This document shows positions 1 to 6,773 of a DNA stretch of 11,893 nt, piece by piece. Both the position numbers and the translations under genes were made by a program. The stretch's first letter is position 1, and every line of letters starts with the position of its first letter. This DNA is from Candidatus Gallibacteroides avistercoris (GTDB lineage: Bacteria; Bacteroidota; Bacteroidia; Bacteroidales; CHK158-818), in NCBI GenBank assembly GCA_018714665.1, contig DVNA01000190.1, positions 1-11,893 of the forward strand. Direction: 5' to 3'. The notes beneath the pieces were generated by a model that was not told the DNA's origin, did not search any database, and saw nothing but the letters and a program-made list of their open reading frames with translations.

Positions 1-1
1 A

Positions 2-805
2 TTCCATATAAAAAATAACACTCTATTAACAAAAGATAATATCATTAAAAATGCGTGTGTAATAGCAGAAGATTCTAATTCCATTATTCTTGGATCTATT
101 GAAAAGATTCAGGAGAAAAAAGTTTATATCAACATTTATCAACAGCGAATCAAACCTTATGCAATGTTTGAATGTAAACGTGTTGGAATAGAAGAAGGCA
201 CAAAAAAAGGGCCACAAACCATAGAAAAAGCAAAACAAGGAGCATATGTTGCCAAAACGACATCTTCCCTCCAAAAAATAAGGAATGAGCAAGGATGTTT
301 ATATGGAGTTATATATCAAAATAATCAACCAATCATTGCACCCTATAATGAATTGTTACAATCTATAATCAACAATGGGAATAATAAACTATTAAAAGAT
401 TTCACTTTATCAATTGGTATTGTCAGTAACCACGGCAATTGGTTTACATCAAAAGATCAGAATAAGGAATTAAAAGTATTAGCACAATCTTACGATTGGC
501 TTCTATTTTTATCAGATCACGGATTAGCTCAGTTCATTACAGATTTATTATTAAAGCCCATTAAACAATATCAAATCATACAAGACTCTTTTCTCAATAG
601 TTATAAAGAAGATAAGAAAAATAACATTTTTACTAAAATAAAAATGGATTATAATGCAAATATTGCATTATCTGAATATTTTCACAACAATATTTCCATC
701 ATTGAGCAATGGTTCAATGTTATTACCCCAGAAAAGGAAAAAATCAATATGCTCAAACAAGAATTAGAAATACTTAAAGAAAAGGATTGGAGGTCTATTC
801 TATGA
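2..805 (+). CDS. Putative type II restriction endonuclease, 5' end missing
   Basis: The reading frame is open from the first bases of the window and ends at TGA 803-805, so the start lies upstream and 267 residues are visible. No family match is certain. The best clue is F-E-C-K at visible residues 56-59, at the end of a beta-strand-like stretch, followed by a basic segment (KKGPQTIEKAKQGAY, residues 68-82). This resembles the E-x-K half of a PD-(D/E)XK nuclease site; I cannot assign the first acidic residue. The C-terminal 30 residues are charged and look coiled-coil-like. The stop overlaps the start of a DNA adenine methyltransferase by ATGA, the usual coupling in restriction-modification operons, and this context is the main reason for the call. 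Base composition is far more AT-rich than in the genes from pyrF onward, suggesting transfer. The internal ATG at 164 is unlikely to be the start because the frame and the nuclease-like motif begin before it or just at it. It could also be another DNA-processing protein. Confidence 0.6.
   Translation, partial: FHIKNNTLLTKDNIIKNACVIAEDSNSIILGSIEKIQEKKVYINIYQQRIKPYAMFECKRVGIEEGTKKGPQTIEKAKQGAYVAKTTSSLQKIRNEQGCLYGVIYQNNQPIIAPYNELLQSIINNGNNKLLKDFTLSIGIVSNHGNWFTSKDQNKELKVLAQSYDWLLFLSDHGLAQFITDLLLKPIKQYQIIQDSFLNSYKEDKKNNIFTKIKMDYNANIALSEYFHNNISIIEQWFNVITPEKEKINMLKQELEILKEKDWRSIL
787..793 (+). promoter_or_regulatory. Shine-Dalgarno-like site for the methyltransferase
   Basis: TTGGAGG lies with its GGAGG core at 789-793, 8 bases before the ATG at 802. 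Bacteroidota genes seldom carry such a strong site and none of the other genes here has one. It supports 802 as the start over the in-frame TTG at 787, which is part of this same sequence. It also fits a foreign origin for the pair. Confidence 0.5.
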
Positions 806-1389
806 CAGCAGGAAGAAAAGTCAATACATTAACTCAAAACTGGTGTACCCCTCCAAAATATGTAAACGCAATTAAACGATTCTGGAACGGTAATATAGAA
901 CTAGATCCTTGCTCAAATAACCATTCCATAGTAAATGCTTTAACTGAATACAAACTACCTCAACACGATGGGCTACAAGAAAGTTGGAATTTTAAAACTA
1001 TATATGTAAATCCCCCTTATGGAGCAGACCGAAATAGAGGAACAACAATAAAAAATTGGTTAGCAAAATGTTGCCAAGCTCATTTAGAATTTAATTCTGA
1101 AATTATTGCTCTAATTCCAGTAGCTCCCAACACAACTCATTGGAAAAAATATATATTCGGACAAGCTTCTGCCATCTGTTTTTTATATGACACAAGGCTT
1201 CGTTTCTTTGTTGACGGATTAGATAGCGGAAAAGGAGCCCCTATGGCATGTTGTCTTATATATTGGGGAAATAATTTTGACCGTTTTTTCAACAATTTTA
1301 TTGAGTATGGAGCCGTTGTTGATATTAAAAATTTACAACTTAAAAAAATTGGAGAAGATGTTCTTCATCTAAATATATTTCCCTCCTAA
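802..1389 (+). CDS. Phage-type DNA N6-adenine methyltransferase (Dam family)
   Basis: This 195-residue protein has the layout of the phage DNA N-6-adenine-methyltransferase family (Pfam Dam, PF05869). NWCTPP at residues 13-18 is followed by a cofactor-binding ELDPCS at 33-38 and the catalytic NPPYG at 70-74, which places the target adenine. A family-typical C-terminal half follows, with a DTRLRF segment around 130-135. It transfers a methyl group from S-adenosylmethionine to adenine in DNA; the recognition sequence cannot be read from the protein. The start chosen is the ATG that overlaps the upstream TGA (ATGA) and has a GGAGG 8 bases before it. An in-frame TTG at 787 would add five residues. 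It probably protects host DNA from the upstream nuclease. AT-rich composition and the phage-like family point to horizontal acquisition. An orphan prophage-derived methylase is the alternative. Confidence 0.85.
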   Translation: MTAGRKVNTLTQNWCTPPKYVNAIKRFWNGNIELDPCSNNHSIVNALTEYKLPQHDGLQESWNFKTIYVNPPYGADRNRGTTIKNWLAKCCQAHLEFNSEIIALIPVAPNTTHWKKYIFGQASAICFLYDTRLRFFVDGLDSGKGAPMACCLIYWGNNFDRFFNNFIEYGAVVDIKNLQLKKIGEDVLHLNIFPS

Positions 1390-1439
1390 CACTTTATTTA
1401 TTTTTCCTTTATTTAATAATTCAAAAAAGACATAACCCA

Positions 1440-2270
1440 ATGAACAAACAACAGTTATTTGAAAACATAAAACGCAAAAAGTCGTTTTTATGCGTGGGGC
1501 TGGATACGGATATCAAAAAGATACCCCCTCACCTATTGGAATACAAAGAGCCCATATTCTCTTTCAACAAAGAGATTATCGACGCAACGGCCGACCTATG
1601 CGTTGCCTACAAACCCAACCTGGCCTTTTACGAAAGTCTGGGCGTTGAAGGGTGGATGGCTTTTGAAAAAACGGTACGTTACATCAAGGAAAAATATCCC
1701 GATATTTTCATCATTGCCGATGCCAAACGCGGAGATATCGGCAACACCTCCGAAATGTATGCCCGCAGCTTTTTCGACCACCTCAACATAGATGCGGTAA
1801 CCGTTGCTCCCTATATGGGCGAAGACAGTGTCAAACCATTCCTGCTGTATCCTGAAAAATGGGTCATTGTTCTGGGGCTTACCTCGAACAAAGGTTCGCA
1901 AGATTTTCAACTGACTGCCGATTGCAACGGTGAACGTCTATTTAAAAAGGTAATGCGTGTTTCGCAACAATGGGCATCGGATGAGCAAATGATGTATGTG
2001 GTAGGCGCTACACAAGGACGACTGTTTGAAGATGTACGAAAAATCGTTCCCGACCATTTCCTGTTGGTCCCCGGCGTCGGTGCACAAGGAGGCAGCCTGC
2101 AAGAGGTGGCTCAATACGGTATGAACAGCCAATGCGGATTATTGGTAAATTCGTCCAGGCAGATTATCTATGCCGATAAGTCCGAGGCATTTGCACAAGT
2201 CGCACGCCAACAGGCCCAAACGGTACAACAACAGATGAGCGAACTTTTAAAAGCAAAAGGTATTTTATAA
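1440..2270 (+). CDS. pyrF: Orotidine 5'-phosphate decarboxylase, type 2
   Basis: PyrF decarboxylates orotidine 5'-monophosphate to UMP, the last step of de novo pyrimidine nucleotide synthesis, in the cytoplasm. The 276-residue protein is a TIM barrel of the longer type 2 subfamily, near the usual 270-280 residues. Visible hallmarks are FLCVGLDTD at 16-24, AYKPNLAFYE at 56-65, the catalytic DAKRGDIG at 94-101 (the Asp/Lys network), and the phosphate-binding PGVGAQGG at 211-218. The ATG at 1440 gives the normal N-terminus. The gene begins 50 bases after the methyltransferase and has sharply higher GC than it. No TAnnTTTG box is visible in that gap, so it may be read from an upstream promoter. 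The next gene, pgk, has its own -7 box. Confidence 0.97.
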   Translation: MNKQQLFENIKRKKSFLCVGLDTDIKKIPPHLLEYKEPIFSFNKEIIDATADLCVAYKPNLAFYESLGVEGWMAFEKTVRYIKEKYPDIFIIADAKRGDIGNTSEMYARSFFDHLNIDAVTVAPYMGEDSVKPFLLYPEKWVIVLGLTSNKGSQDFQLTADCNGERLFKKVMRVSQQWASDEQMMYVVGATQGRLFEDVRKIVPDHFLLVPGVGAQGGSLQEVAQYGMNSQCGLLVNSSRQIIYADKSEAFAQVARQQAQTVQQQMSELLKAKGIL

Positions 2271-2286
2271 TATTTTGCCATAAAAC

Positions 2287-2322
2287 CGATACTTTTTTAT
2301 AACAAACGGTATCGCCTGATAC
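2287..2322. repeat. Clustered GATAC/GTATC half-sites upstream of pgk
   Basis: The pyrF-pgk gap contains CGATAC (2287-2292), GTATCG (2309-2314) and TGATAC (2317-2322). The first two form a 6-base inverted repeat and the last two a GTATC-gcct-GATAC palindrome. The cluster sits just upstream of the pgk -7 box, where an activator or repressor could bind. It is short and may be chance. Confidence 0.3.
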
Positions 2323-2333
2323 AAAATATTTCG

Positions 2334-2341
2334 TATTTTTG
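2334..2341 (+). promoter_or_regulatory. pgk promoter -7 box (TATTTTTG)
   Basis: An exact match to the Bacteroidota -7 consensus TAnnTTTG, 39 bases before the pgk ATG. No convincing -33 TTTG is present at the expected spacing. The last three bases are the TTG that would otherwise be taken as a start codon of an N-terminally extended pgk. Confidence 0.6.
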
Positions 2342-2380
2342 TATGTCATAACCAAGAAATCATTTCAAAATCATATCAAA

Positions 2381-3646
2381 ATGCAAACGATTGATAATTT
2401 TAATTTTGCCGGAAAAAAGGCATTTGTACGTGTAGATTTTAACGTACCTCTGGATGAAAACTTCAACATTACCGACGACACGCGTATGCGTGCAGCTTTG
2501 CCGACGTTAAAGAAAATCATCGCCGACGGTGGCAGCGTCATTGTTGGTTCTCACCTGGGACGTCCCAAAAAAGGTCCGGAAAACAAATTCTCTCTGAAAC
2601 ACATCGTAGCTCATCTGTCAGAATTACTGGGCCAACCCGTTAAATTCGTTGATGACTGCAAAGGCCCGAAAGTAAAAGAAGCCGTTGCAGAACTGAAACC
2701 GGGAGAAGTATTGGTACTTGAAAACCTCCGTTTCTATGCCGAAGAAGAAGGTAAACCCCGCGGATTGGCAGAAGATGCTACCGACGAAGAAAAAGCTGCT
2801 GCCAAAAAAGCTGTCAAAGCCAGCCAAAAAGAGTTTACCAAAGAGTTGGCAGAATTGGCAGACGTATATGTAAACGACGCTTTCGGAACGGCTCACCGGG
2901 CACACGCTTCTACGGCCTTAATGGCTGCTTATTTCGCTCCCGAAAACAAAATGTTCGGCTACCTGATGGAAAAAGAGGTGAAAGCCGTAGAAAAAGTGAT
3001 GAACGACATCAACCGTCCGTTTACAGCCATCATGGGAGGTTCCAAAGTCTCTTCTAAAATCGAAATCATCGAAAACCTGCTGAACAAGGTGGACAACCTG
3101 ATTATCACTGGTGGTATGACCTACACCTTTACCAAAGCCATGGGTGGTAAAATCGGTATGTCTATCTGCGAAGACGACAAACTGGACTTGGCCCTCGAAC
3201 TGATGAAAAAAGCCAAAGAAAAAGGAGTTAACCTGGTATTGGCCGTAGATGCCAAAATAGCAGACTCTTTCAGCAATGAAGCAAACACCCAGTTCTGTGA
3301 CGTAAATGAAATCCCCGACGGATGGGAAGGCCTCGACATCGGCCCGAAATCTGAAAAAATATTTGCCGACGTTATCAAACAATCAAAAACCATTTTGTGG
3401 AACGGTCCTACCGGAGTATTTGAATTTGAAAACTTTACTCACGGGTCTCGTTCAGTAGGCGAAGCCATCGTCGAAGCTACCAAGAACGGAGCATTCTCTT
3501 TGGTTGGTGGTGGCGACTCGGTTGCTTGCGTCAACAAATTCGGACTGGCAAACGGCGTATCGTATGTTTCTACCGGTGGTGGTGCTCTGTTGGAAGCCAT
3601 CGAAGGAAAAGTACTTCCGGGTATTGAAGCTATCCGCGGATTCTAA
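2381..3646 (+). CDS. pgk: Phosphoglycerate kinase
   Basis: Pgk reversibly moves the acyl phosphate of 1,3-bisphosphoglycerate to ADP, making ATP and 3-phosphoglycerate in glycolysis. The protein has 421 residues. Family signatures are RVDFNVPL at 17-24, SHLGRP at 57-62 (substrate binding), GGSKVSSK at 219-226, WNGPTGVFE at 340-348 and GGGDS at 376-380 (nucleotide binding). A lysine- and alanine-rich stretch at about 120-150 lengthens the N-domain relative to many bacterial enzymes; I take it as normal for this phylum. The ATG at 2381 matches the usual MxTID start. The in-frame TTG at 2339 would add 14 residues with no family resemblance and lies inside the promoter box. A strong terminator follows the stop, so pgk is probably transcribed alone. 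Confidence 0.97.
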   Translation: MQTIDNFNFAGKKAFVRVDFNVPLDENFNITDDTRMRAALPTLKKIIADGGSVIVGSHLGRPKKGPENKFSLKHIVAHLSELLGQPVKFVDDCKGPKVKEAVAELKPGEVLVLENLRFYAEEEGKPRGLAEDATDEEKAAAKKAVKASQKEFTKELAELADVYVNDAFGTAHRAHASTALMAAYFAPENKMFGYLMEKEVKAVEKVMNDINRPFTAIMGGSKVSSKIEIIENLLNKVDNLIITGGMTYTFTKAMGGKIGMSICEDDKLDLALELMKKAKEKGVNLVLAVDAKIADSFSNEANTQFCDVNEIPDGWEGLDIGPKSEKIFADVIKQSKTILWNGPTGVFEFENFTHGSRSVGEAIVEATKNGAFSLVGGGDSVACVNKFGLANGVSYVSTGGGALLEAIEGKVLPGIEAIRGF

Positions 3647-3675
3647 ACAACGATTCGATTTCGGAATATAAAAAC

Positions 3676-3716
3676 AAGAGGATTGTCGTATTACTATATA
3701 CACAATCCTCTTTTTT
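3676..3716 (+). terminator. Intrinsic terminator after pgk
   Basis: A perfect 11-base stem pairs 3676-3686 (AAGAGGATTGT) with 3702-3712, around a 15-base loop. A run of six T occupies 3711-3716. It begins 30 bases after the pgk stop and ends before the promoter of the next gene. Confidence 0.9.
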
Positions 3717-3753
3717 ACATCAATCACCTTATTTCTTGTTTTAAAATATTTTG

Positions 3754-3761
3754 TACATTTG
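3754..3761 (+). promoter_or_regulatory. Promoter -7 box of the GH130 operon (TACATTTG)
   Basis: An exact TAnnTTTG match downstream of the pgk terminator and 23 bases before the ATG at 3785, implying a very short leader. It is probably the promoter for the three genes 3785-6628, because no comparable box precedes the second or third. Confidence 0.6.
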
Positions 3762-3784
3762 CTCGAAAACAACAAATTTCATCA

Positions 3785-4960
3785 ATGAAAACACAAACAT
3801 TCAGCCTATTGATAGCTGCATCGCTGTTCTGCGCCTGTCAATCGGACAAAACAAACGGACCTCAAAACAACAATCCGCTCCCGGAATGGGCATTGGGGGG
3901 ATTTGTCCGTCCGGAAGGAGCCAATCCGGTAATAGAACCGGACACGACTACAAAATTCAACTGCCCAATGCGAAAAGCTCCGGTAGCATGGGAAGAGAGT
4001 GATACATTCAATCCTGCCGCCGTATCAAAAGACGGAAACATTTACGTCTTATATCGAGCCGAAGACAACTCGGCAACCGGTATCGGCAAACGAACCTCCC
4101 GCATCGGACTGGCAGAAAGCCCCGACGGCATAACCATGACCAAACGGAAAGAACCGGTCATGTATCCGGATGAAGACAACGTCAAAGAGTTTGAATGGGA
4201 AGGCGGATGCGAAGACCCTCGCGTAGCCGTTACCGAAGATGGCACCTTTGTCATGGCATACACTGCCTGGAACCGACAAGTACCCAGGCTCTGTATTGCC
4301 ACCTCCAAAGATCTCATTACATGGAAAAAGCATGGACCGGCTTTTGCCAAGGCCTACGACGGGCGGTTTAAAGACATGGCCTGCAAATCCGGTTCCATCG
4401 TAACAAAAGTGATAAACGGTAAACAAGTCATCACCAAAGTAAACGGCAAATATTTCATGTACTGGGGCGAGCATCAGGTTTGCGTGGCAACATCCGACAA
4501 CCTGATAGATTGGACTCCGGCCCTCGACGAATCGGGCGAATTATTGGGAGTTATCAAAACCCGTCCGGGATTCTTCGACAGCAGTTTGACCGAATGTGGC
4601 CCTCCTGCCGTTATGACAGACAAAGGGATCTTGTTATTATACAACGGACGCAACTCGACGGACGACAAATGCGACCCCCGTTTTAATAAGGGGGCCTATT
4701 GTGCCGGCCAGGTTCTGTTCGACCTGAATGACCCGTATAAGGCCATTGCGCGATTGGACGTTCCGTTCTTCCGCCCCATGGATGACTTTGAAAAGAGCGG
4801 CCAATATGTACAAGGTACCGTATTTATAGAAGGCCTGGTATATCACCAAAACAAATGGTTCCTCTATTACGGATGTGCCGACTCCAAAGTTGGCGTCGCC
4901 GTCTACGATCCGGCCAACCGTCAAGGAGGCGACCCTATTCCTGAAACGAAACAACTATAA
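3785..4960 (+). CDS. GH130-family glycosidase/phosphorylase, lipoprotein
   Basis: This 391-residue protein is a five-bladed propeller glycosidase of family GH130, known mainly for phosphorolysis or hydrolysis of beta-mannosides. Visible marks are a GLAESPDG blade motif near 108-115, the strongly family-typical GGCEDPRV at 140-147, ATSKDLITW at 172-180, and YYGCADSKVGVA at 361-372. The leader (hydrophobic 6-17) ends in a lipobox-like FCAC with Cys18 as probable lipid attachment, so it acts outside the cytoplasm. From family knowledge, exported GH130 members tend to be hydrolases rather than phosphorylases; the phosphate-binding residues cannot be judged by eye. The ATG at 3785 is chosen for the signal peptide; the frame extends back to a TTG at 3683 inside the pgk terminator, which is not credible. 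It is the first of three same-strand genes, 20 bases before the DUF1080 gene. The substrate is unknown. Confidence 0.85.
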   Translation: MKTQTFSLLIAASLFCACQSDKTNGPQNNNPLPEWALGGFVRPEGANPVIEPDTTTKFNCPMRKAPVAWEESDTFNPAAVSKDGNIYVLYRAEDNSATGIGKRTSRIGLAESPDGITMTKRKEPVMYPDEDNVKEFEWEGGCEDPRVAVTEDGTFVMAYTAWNRQVPRLCIATSKDLITWKKHGPAFAKAYDGRFKDMACKSGSIVTKVINGKQVITKVNGKYFMYWGEHQVCVATSDNLIDWTPALDESGELLGVIKTRPGFFDSSLTECGPPAVMTDKGILLLYNGRNSTDDKCDPRFNKGAYCAGQVLFDLNDPYKAIARLDVPFFRPMDDFEKSGQYVQGTVFIEGLVYHQNKWFLYYGCADSKVGVAVYDPANRQGGDPIPETKQL

Positions 4961-4980
4961 TCAATTTAAATGCACTCTTT

Positions 4981-5634
4981 ATGAAATTAAATCTGCTAAA
5001 ACCCATTATCGCACTTTTCGTGATTCTAACCTCTTGTGCCCCGAAGCAAGAACCCATCGAACTGTTTAACGGCAAAGACCTCTCCAACTGGAACCTGTTT
5101 ATTGCCGAAGACAGTACGGTTACTGCCGCCGACATCTTTACGGTAAAAGATGGCGTTATCGACATCAAAGGGAATCCCTTCGGATATATGTACACCAAAG
5201 AGACCTACGACAACTTTGACCTGCACGTTGAGTGGCGCTGGTCAGACGGCGTAGGGACAAACAGCGGGATATTCCTCTTTATACAAGAACCTGCCAAGAT
5301 ATGGCCCAATGCGGTTGAATGTCAGTTGCACAAAGGCGATGCAGGAGACTTCGTTTTATTGGGAGGCTCCGACTTGGCTGAATTTAAACTGAAAGAAGGT
5401 GAAACCCGTCCTGAATTTCCGGTTGTACAGAAGAAATCGGAATCGTCTGAATTGGCTGTCGGCGAATGGAACCAGGCTGACATCACTTGTAAAGACGGCA
5501 ACATTACCGTAAAAATCAACGGAAAATTACAAAACAACGGAAGCAAACCGATGTTTAAATCGGGACATATCGGCCTACAAAGCGAAGGTGGCCCCATCCA
5601 GTTCCGGAATGTAAAACTCACCCCCATCAAATAA
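4981..5634 (+). CDS. DUF1080 / 3-keto-disaccharide hydrolase-like lipoprotein
   Basis: The 217-residue protein carries one DUF1080 domain (PF06439, called 3-keto-disaccharide hydrolase), a concanavalin-like beta-jellyroll. Hallmarks are IELFNGKDLSNW at 26-37 at the domain start, NSGIFLF at 94-100, WPNAVECQLHKGDAGDF at 108-124, and the closing HIGLQSEGGPIQFRNVKL at 196-213. Residues 1-18 are a lipoprotein leader with an LTSC lipobox and Cys19 as lipid anchor, so it is periplasmic or surface-exposed. Family members studied in gut Bacteroides cleave glycosides whose sugar has been oxidised at C3, which gives the working guess for function; the substrate here is not visible. It starts 20 bases after the GH130 gene and 61 bases before the TIM-barrel gene, all on one strand, suggesting one operon. 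Confidence 0.88.
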   Translation: MKLNLLKPIIALFVILTSCAPKQEPIELFNGKDLSNWNLFIAEDSTVTAADIFTVKDGVIDIKGNPFGYMYTKETYDNFDLHVEWRWSDGVGTNSGIFLFIQEPAKIWPNAVECQLHKGDAGDFVLLGGSDLAEFKLKEGETRPEFPVVQKKSESSELAVGEWNQADITCKDGNITVKINGKLQNNGSKPMFKSGHIGLQSEGGPIQFRNVKLTPIK

Positions 5635-5645
5635 AAAACAGTCTA

Positions 5646-5669
5646 TCGGAACGGATTACTCCGTTCCGA
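5646..5669 (+). other. Perfect 10-bp hairpin inside the operon
   Basis: Bases 5646-5655 (TCGGAACGGA) pair perfectly with 5660-5669 around the tetraloop TTAC. No T-run follows directly (CTATTTAAT), so it is a poor terminator by itself. It sits between the DUF1080 stop and the next gene and could partly attenuate transcription, stabilise the upstream message, or mark an RNA processing site. A related hairpin lies beyond the next gene at 6677-6700. Confidence 0.65.
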
Positions 5670-5695
5670 CTATTTAATAACCATAAAGCACAAAA

Positions 5696-6628
5696 ATGAT
5701 GAATAACAGACGCGAATTTCTGAAAAATGCCTCTCTCCTAACCATCGGGTCTTGGTTGATTGGCGGAACAGGTTCTTCCTTGTTGGCTGCACCACAAAAG
5801 ATAACCGGTAAAAAGAGTTTTGGATTGCAGATCTACTCCTTGGGAGGTGAACTGACCAAAGACCTGGCTAACAATATGCAGAAGCTGAAAAAGATGGGCT
5901 ATTCATACCTCGAACTGGCCGGATACGGCGACGGGAAGGTATATGGCGTAGAGATGATGGAATTTAAAAAAATCACCGAAGATGCAGGATTGAAAATCAC
6001 CAGTTCCCATGTCAACCCTCCGGTATGGAAATATGAACCGGGAAACATTGAATCCATCAAGGACTTCTGGAAAAAAACAGCCGACGATCACGTCAAACTC
6101 GGGGTGAAATACATGATACAGCCGGGACAACCCAGTACCAACAGTACCGAAGAGGTAAAATATGTATGCAACGTATTCAACGAAGCCGGCAAAATTGCCA
6201 ACAATGCCGGAATAAAATTTGGCTACCACAACCATGATCGCGAATTTGCCAAAGTGGTGCCCGGAGGAAAAGCCTACAACATCGACCGACACAGTAAAGG
6301 AAGTATCATTTACGATCTCTTTGTCAAAAATACGGATCCCAATTTGGTAATGTTTGAGTTGGATGTTTACTGGTGTGTAATGGGTGGGCAAGACCCGGTT
6401 GAATATATGCAGAAATATGCCGACCGTATCCAGGCCCTGCACATAAAAGACCGTCAGGTTCTGGGTAAAAGCGGTATGATGAACTTTGAAACCATCTTCG
6501 ACCAGGCTTATGCCAATAAAATAGAAGACTTTTATGTAGAATTGGAAGGTATGCCCCGAGGTCATACGCAATTTGAAGGGGTTGAGGGTTGTGCCGAATA
6601 CCTCAAAAAAGCCAAATTCGTAAAATAG
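5696..6628 (+). CDS. Exported sugar isomerase/epimerase-like TIM-barrel protein
   Basis: This 310-residue protein belongs to the xylose isomerase-like TIM-barrel family (PF01261; sugar phosphate isomerase/epimerase, AP endonuclease 2-like). Candidate metal-binding and active-site strands are YLELAGYG at 71-78, SSHVN at 103-107, GYHNHDREF at 176-184, FELDVYW at 220-226, LHIKDR at 248-253 and VELEG at 281-285. The N-terminus NNRREFLK followed by a hydrophobic stretch to about residue 32 has the form of a twin-arginine (Tat) leader, so a folded, metal-loaded enzyme may be exported. Two adjacent ATGs (5696, 5699) are equally possible starts. Relatives encoded beside DUF1080 proteins in Bacteroides act on 3-keto or unsaturated sugar intermediates; a similar role is inferred here. 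The exact reaction (isomerase, epimerase, hydratase or lyase) cannot be told. Confidence 0.85.
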   Translation: MMNNRREFLKNASLLTIGSWLIGGTGSSLLAAPQKITGKKSFGLQIYSLGGELTKDLANNMQKLKKMGYSYLELAGYGDGKVYGVEMMEFKKITEDAGLKITSSHVNPPVWKYEPGNIESIKDFWKKTADDHVKLGVKYMIQPGQPSTNSTEEVKYVCNVFNEAGKIANNAGIKFGYHNHDREFAKVVPGGKAYNIDRHSKGSIIYDLFVKNTDPNLVMFELDVYWCVMGGQDPVEYMQKYADRIQALHIKDRQVLGKSGMMNFETIFDQAYANKIEDFYVELEGMPRGHTQFEGVEGCAEYLKKAKFVK

Positions 6629-6641
6629 TCCCCTAATATTG

Positions 6642-6764
6642 AACCGGATTCAGGAAAGAGCAATTATTTTCACTCGTCGGGACGGATAATCTCGTCCCTT
6701 GGCGATTGCACTCCCTGACCTTTTATGGGAACGACATCTCTCTGAATCCGGTTTTTTCTTTTTC
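6642..6764 (+). terminator. Long nested stem with T-run closing the glycan operon
   Basis: A perfect 12-base inverted repeat, AACCGGATTCAG (6642-6653) and its complement (6742-6753), encloses 88 bases that hold further pairings: GCAAT (6660-6664) with ATTGC (6705-6709), and GGGACG (6679-6684) with CGTCCC (6693-6698). TTTTTTCTTTTTC follows at 6752-6764. It lies between convergent genes ending at 6628 and 6774. The T-run favours termination of the plus-strand operon. The nesting is more elaborate than a plain terminator and could also yield a stable 3' RNA. Confidence 0.7.
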
Positions 6765-6773
6765 AACAGAACA

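Noticed and set aside
164..166. ATG at 164 as the start of the restriction-like gene
   Set aside because: The frame is open to the window edge with protein-like sequence, and a start here would fall one residue before the FECK motif, removing the strands expected before it.
2918..3382. A 154-residue minus-strand frame inside pgk
   Set aside because: It is antisense to the conserved core of phosphoglycerate kinase, and its composition (F, H, V-rich) reflects the complement of pgk codons.
3683..3784. Extending the GH130 protein back to TTG 3683
   Set aside because: The extension would start inside the pgk terminator, cross the -7 box at 3754-3761 and bury the lipoprotein leader 34 residues into the protein.
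5903..6571. A 222-residue open frame on the minus strand
   Set aside because: It lies wholly antisense to the TIM-barrel gene, whose protein has clear family motifs. The antisense product is rich in F, V and Y with no recognisable domain, as expected from a shadow frame.
6642..6753. The 12-base inverted repeat as ends of a miniature transposable element
   Set aside because: No target-site duplication is seen next to the repeats, no second copy exists in the window, and the T-run and position between convergent genes fit a terminator better.
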